Source of the DNA: an uncultured Planctomycetota bacterium | GTDB taxonomy: Bacteria > Planctomycetota > Phycisphaerae > UBA1845 > Fen-1342 | Assembly (NCBI GenBank): GCA_900696525.1 | Contig: CAADGL010000016.1 | Coordinates: 1-64,000 of the forward strand | Length of the DNA: 64,000 nt | Reading direction: 5' to 3' | Part shown: in pieces, positions 62,459-64,000 of the stretch | Layout of the letters: each line of letters starts with the position of its first letter | Numbering within the stretch: the first letter of the stretch is position 1 | Notes under the pieces: model-generated | What the model saw: the letters and a program-made list of their open reading frames with translations, nothing else | Told to the model about the DNA's origin: nothing | The model's database searches: none | Made by a program: the position numbers and the translations under genes

Positions 62459-64000
62459 TCAGCGCGGCTCGTCGGTTTCGCGCTCCACAACGATGACCCG
62501 CTGCCCGGGGCCGGCTTCGATCTCGACCTTGCCCTTCAGGCCCGCGGCCATGTTCATGTGGAATTGCCGCATCTCGTCGATGCTGAGCGCGCCGTCACCG
62601 TCGAGGTCGGCCTCGGGGTGACGCTCGAGCAGCTTCTGGCGCAGCGTGGCCATCTGGCGCTCTATGAACGCCTCGCGCTCCTCGGCCGACACGCGTCCGT
62701 CCTTGTTCAAGTCGGCCTCCGGATGACGCTCCAGGAACGTCCGCGAGCTCGTCTCCCGCGCCAGCTCAACGTACGCCGCCACGTCCGCGGCGCTCGGCTC
62801 GCCCTTGGTGTTGTGGATGATCCACGTCGACGGCGGGAGCCCCGGCAAGGGCGGAAGCGGAGCCTGCCCGCCCGCCGTCGTGAAGTTCACGCGTCCCTTG
62901 AGCTCGAGTTCGACCGGCTCGCCGCCGGCGGCGTCCGTCCGGGTGATCCGCCTGACGCGGATCGCGCCCGGCTCAGCGTCAACGGTCTGCACATCGACCG
63001 GCTCGCCGTTGATGATGACCTCGGGCTCGCCCTCGCCGAGCTTGCGCACGATGACGGTGCCGGCGCGGATCTTGGGCACTTCGCCGCTGGCCGCGACGCG
63101 CGTCCGCAGCGCGGTTCTGTGCAGCATCATCGCCCCGCACACCAGCCGGGCGGCCTCGTCCGCCGACAGCTTGCCGTTGCCATCGCGATCCGCATGCGGG
63201 AACTGCGCGAGCACGCCCGCGGGGTCCAGCATCGCCCGGGCGATGACGTACGCGTCGCGCTCTTCGGGCGTGACGACGCCGTCGCCGTTCGCGTCGGCGG
63301 CCGGAAAGCGCTGTGCAAAATCCGCCGGTTCCTGGTGGGCCACGATGGCCATGGCGCCGGTCGCGCCCTGGATCCCGTCGCCCTCGACCTGGACCTGGAT
63401 CGGCAGGCTAAACGCAAACGGAGTCAGCCCGAACATGGGCATCGGCAAGGCCGCGGTCTCGACGACGAAGTCCTCGTTCACGCCATCGACGCACGAGGCG
63501 TGGACGACGATCGTCTGGACGCGCTCCTCCGTGGTGGAGGTGTCCTGGGCGGCGGGCTTGTCCGCGGCGCTGGCGCCGGTCAGAACGAACCCGGCCCACC
63601 CCACCAGGAGGGCGCCCACCGCCGGTCCGACCCAGCGCGAGGCGCTGGTGTTGCTCGAATTCAGTATCACTTCGATTCTCCTTTCAATCAGCGAAGGGTT
63701 AGCGGCCATGGCGGCCGGAGCGAAGCCGGTCCAGCGCGGACCCGCCGGCTGCGCCGCGCGCAGCAGGCAGCGGGCGTACTGACTCGCCGAGAAGCCGCCG
63801 TGACGAAGGGCCCATTCGTCACAGGCGCACTCCCGCGCCCAGTCAATCCGCCGATTCACCCACGCCACCACCGGCCAGAAGAAGAGCAAGGTCCCCGTCA
63901 GCCACTGCACGTGTCGCACAAGCAGGTCGCAGCGGCGGATGTGAGCGATCTCGTGCAGCACCGCCGCCTCAAGCTCAGCCGGGCAATCGAGCTGTCGCCG
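62459..64000 (-). CDS. BlaR1/M56 family metallopeptidase with four EF-hands (partial)
   Basis: The coding frame runs off the right end, so the N-terminus is missing; 513 residues are visible. It starts in the M56 peptidase region with the zinc motif VLHEIAHIRRCDLL and the third-ligand area ECACDEWAL. A hydrophobic helix (WVGPAVGALLVGWAGFVLTG) follows, then a long extracytoplasmic part with EF-hands: DANGDGVVTPEE, DRDGNGKLSADE, DLNKDGRVSAEE and DLDGDGALSIDE. M56 proteins usually sense cell-wall stress and cleave a BlaI-type repressor; a calcium-binding sensor is unusual. The BlaI partner would lie beyond 64000. Confidence 0.85.
   Translation of the reverse strand, partial: RRQLDCPAELEAAVLHEIAHIRRCDLLVRHVQWLTGTLLFFWPVVAWVNRRIDWARECACDEWALRHGGFSASQYARCLLRAAQPAGPRWTGFAPAAMAANPSLIERRIEVILNSSNTSASRWVGPAVGALLVGWAGFVLTGASAADKPAAQDTSTTEERVQTIVVHASCVDGVNEDFVVETAALPMPMFGLTPFAFSLPIQVQVEGDGIQGATGAMAIVAHQEPADFAQRFPAADANGDGVVTPEERDAYVIARAMLDPAGVLAQFPHADRDGNGKLSADEAARLVCGAMMLHRTALRTRVAASGEVPKIRAGTVIVRKLGEGEPEVIINGEPVDVQTVDAEPGAIRVRRITRTDAAGGEPVELELKGRVNFTTAGGQAPLPPLPGLPPSTWIIHNTKGEPSAADVAAYVELARETSSRTFLERHPEADLNKDGRVSAEEREAFIERQMATLRQKLLERHPEADLDGDGALSIDEMRQFHMNMAAGLKGKVEIEAGPGQRVIVVERETDEPR

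Overview
The window is about two-thirds G+C, with dense coding on both strands. It most likely comes from a planctomycete (Planctomycetota, perhaps Phycisphaerae-like). The clues are many secreted proteins ending in paired dockerin-type calcium-binding repeats of the GDxDGDGxVxQxDLGxLLxxFG kind, a CPACGYDLRG zinc-ribbon membrane protein, a BlaR1/M56-type metallopeptidase carrying EF-hands, and intergenic repeats rich in gagccgcgagcg-type words. No rRNA is present, so the placement is an inference from protein style.

Layout. 1-500: two tandem repeat blocks in opposite orientation. 0.5-6.6 kb: a Cys/Met-metabolism PLP enzyme, a deoxyhypusine-synthase-like protein, an MlaF-like ATPase, and a peroxidase/hydrolase/MOSC operon. 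6.65-16.35 kb: six consecutive minus-strand genes for secreted proteins with different N-terminal folds and one shared C-terminal dockerin-type module. An NtrC-type regulator lies just upstream (16.46-17.8 kb). 18-23.4 kb: a zinc-ribbon membrane protein, ribulokinase, a glycine-zipper lipoprotein, an alpha/beta hydrolase and a radical SAM enzyme. 23.7-32.7 kb: rpoB and rpoC, separated by a GNAT acetyltransferase gene. 32.8-39.9 kb: a PH-domain protein with hpt, a large secreted dockerin protein, ComEC and Tpx. 39.98 kb: tRNA-Leu(CAG).

40.1-46 kb: two adjacent intergenic elements (a MITE-like element and a 110-bp palindromic element), then pdhA-like and pdhB-like genes kept apart by about 3.4 kb of broken and unusual genes. 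46-54.3 kb: glycosyltransferase, 3-hydroxyanthranilate dioxygenase, an orphan nuoD, a frameshifted lipoprotein, a conserved unknown gene beside fumarylacetoacetase, and an AIM24 protein. 54.3-59.5 kb: a minus-strand run efp, murI, HEAT lipoprotein, aceE. 59.8-64 kb: divergent osmC/tetR, a Ser/Thr kinase, and an M56 metallopeptidase with four EF-hands that runs off the window.

Functional themes are transcription (rpoBC), pyruvate oxidation by two unrelated E1 types (pdhAB and aceE), aromatic amino acid breakdown (3-HAO, FAH), peroxide and thiol stress (Gpx, Tpx, OsmC), and a large calcium-dependent secretome. The strongest leads for something undescribed are the six-gene secreted cluster with its cysteine-linked module, the palindromic 110-bp element, the GNAT gene inside rpoBC, and the scrambled insert inside the pdh locus.
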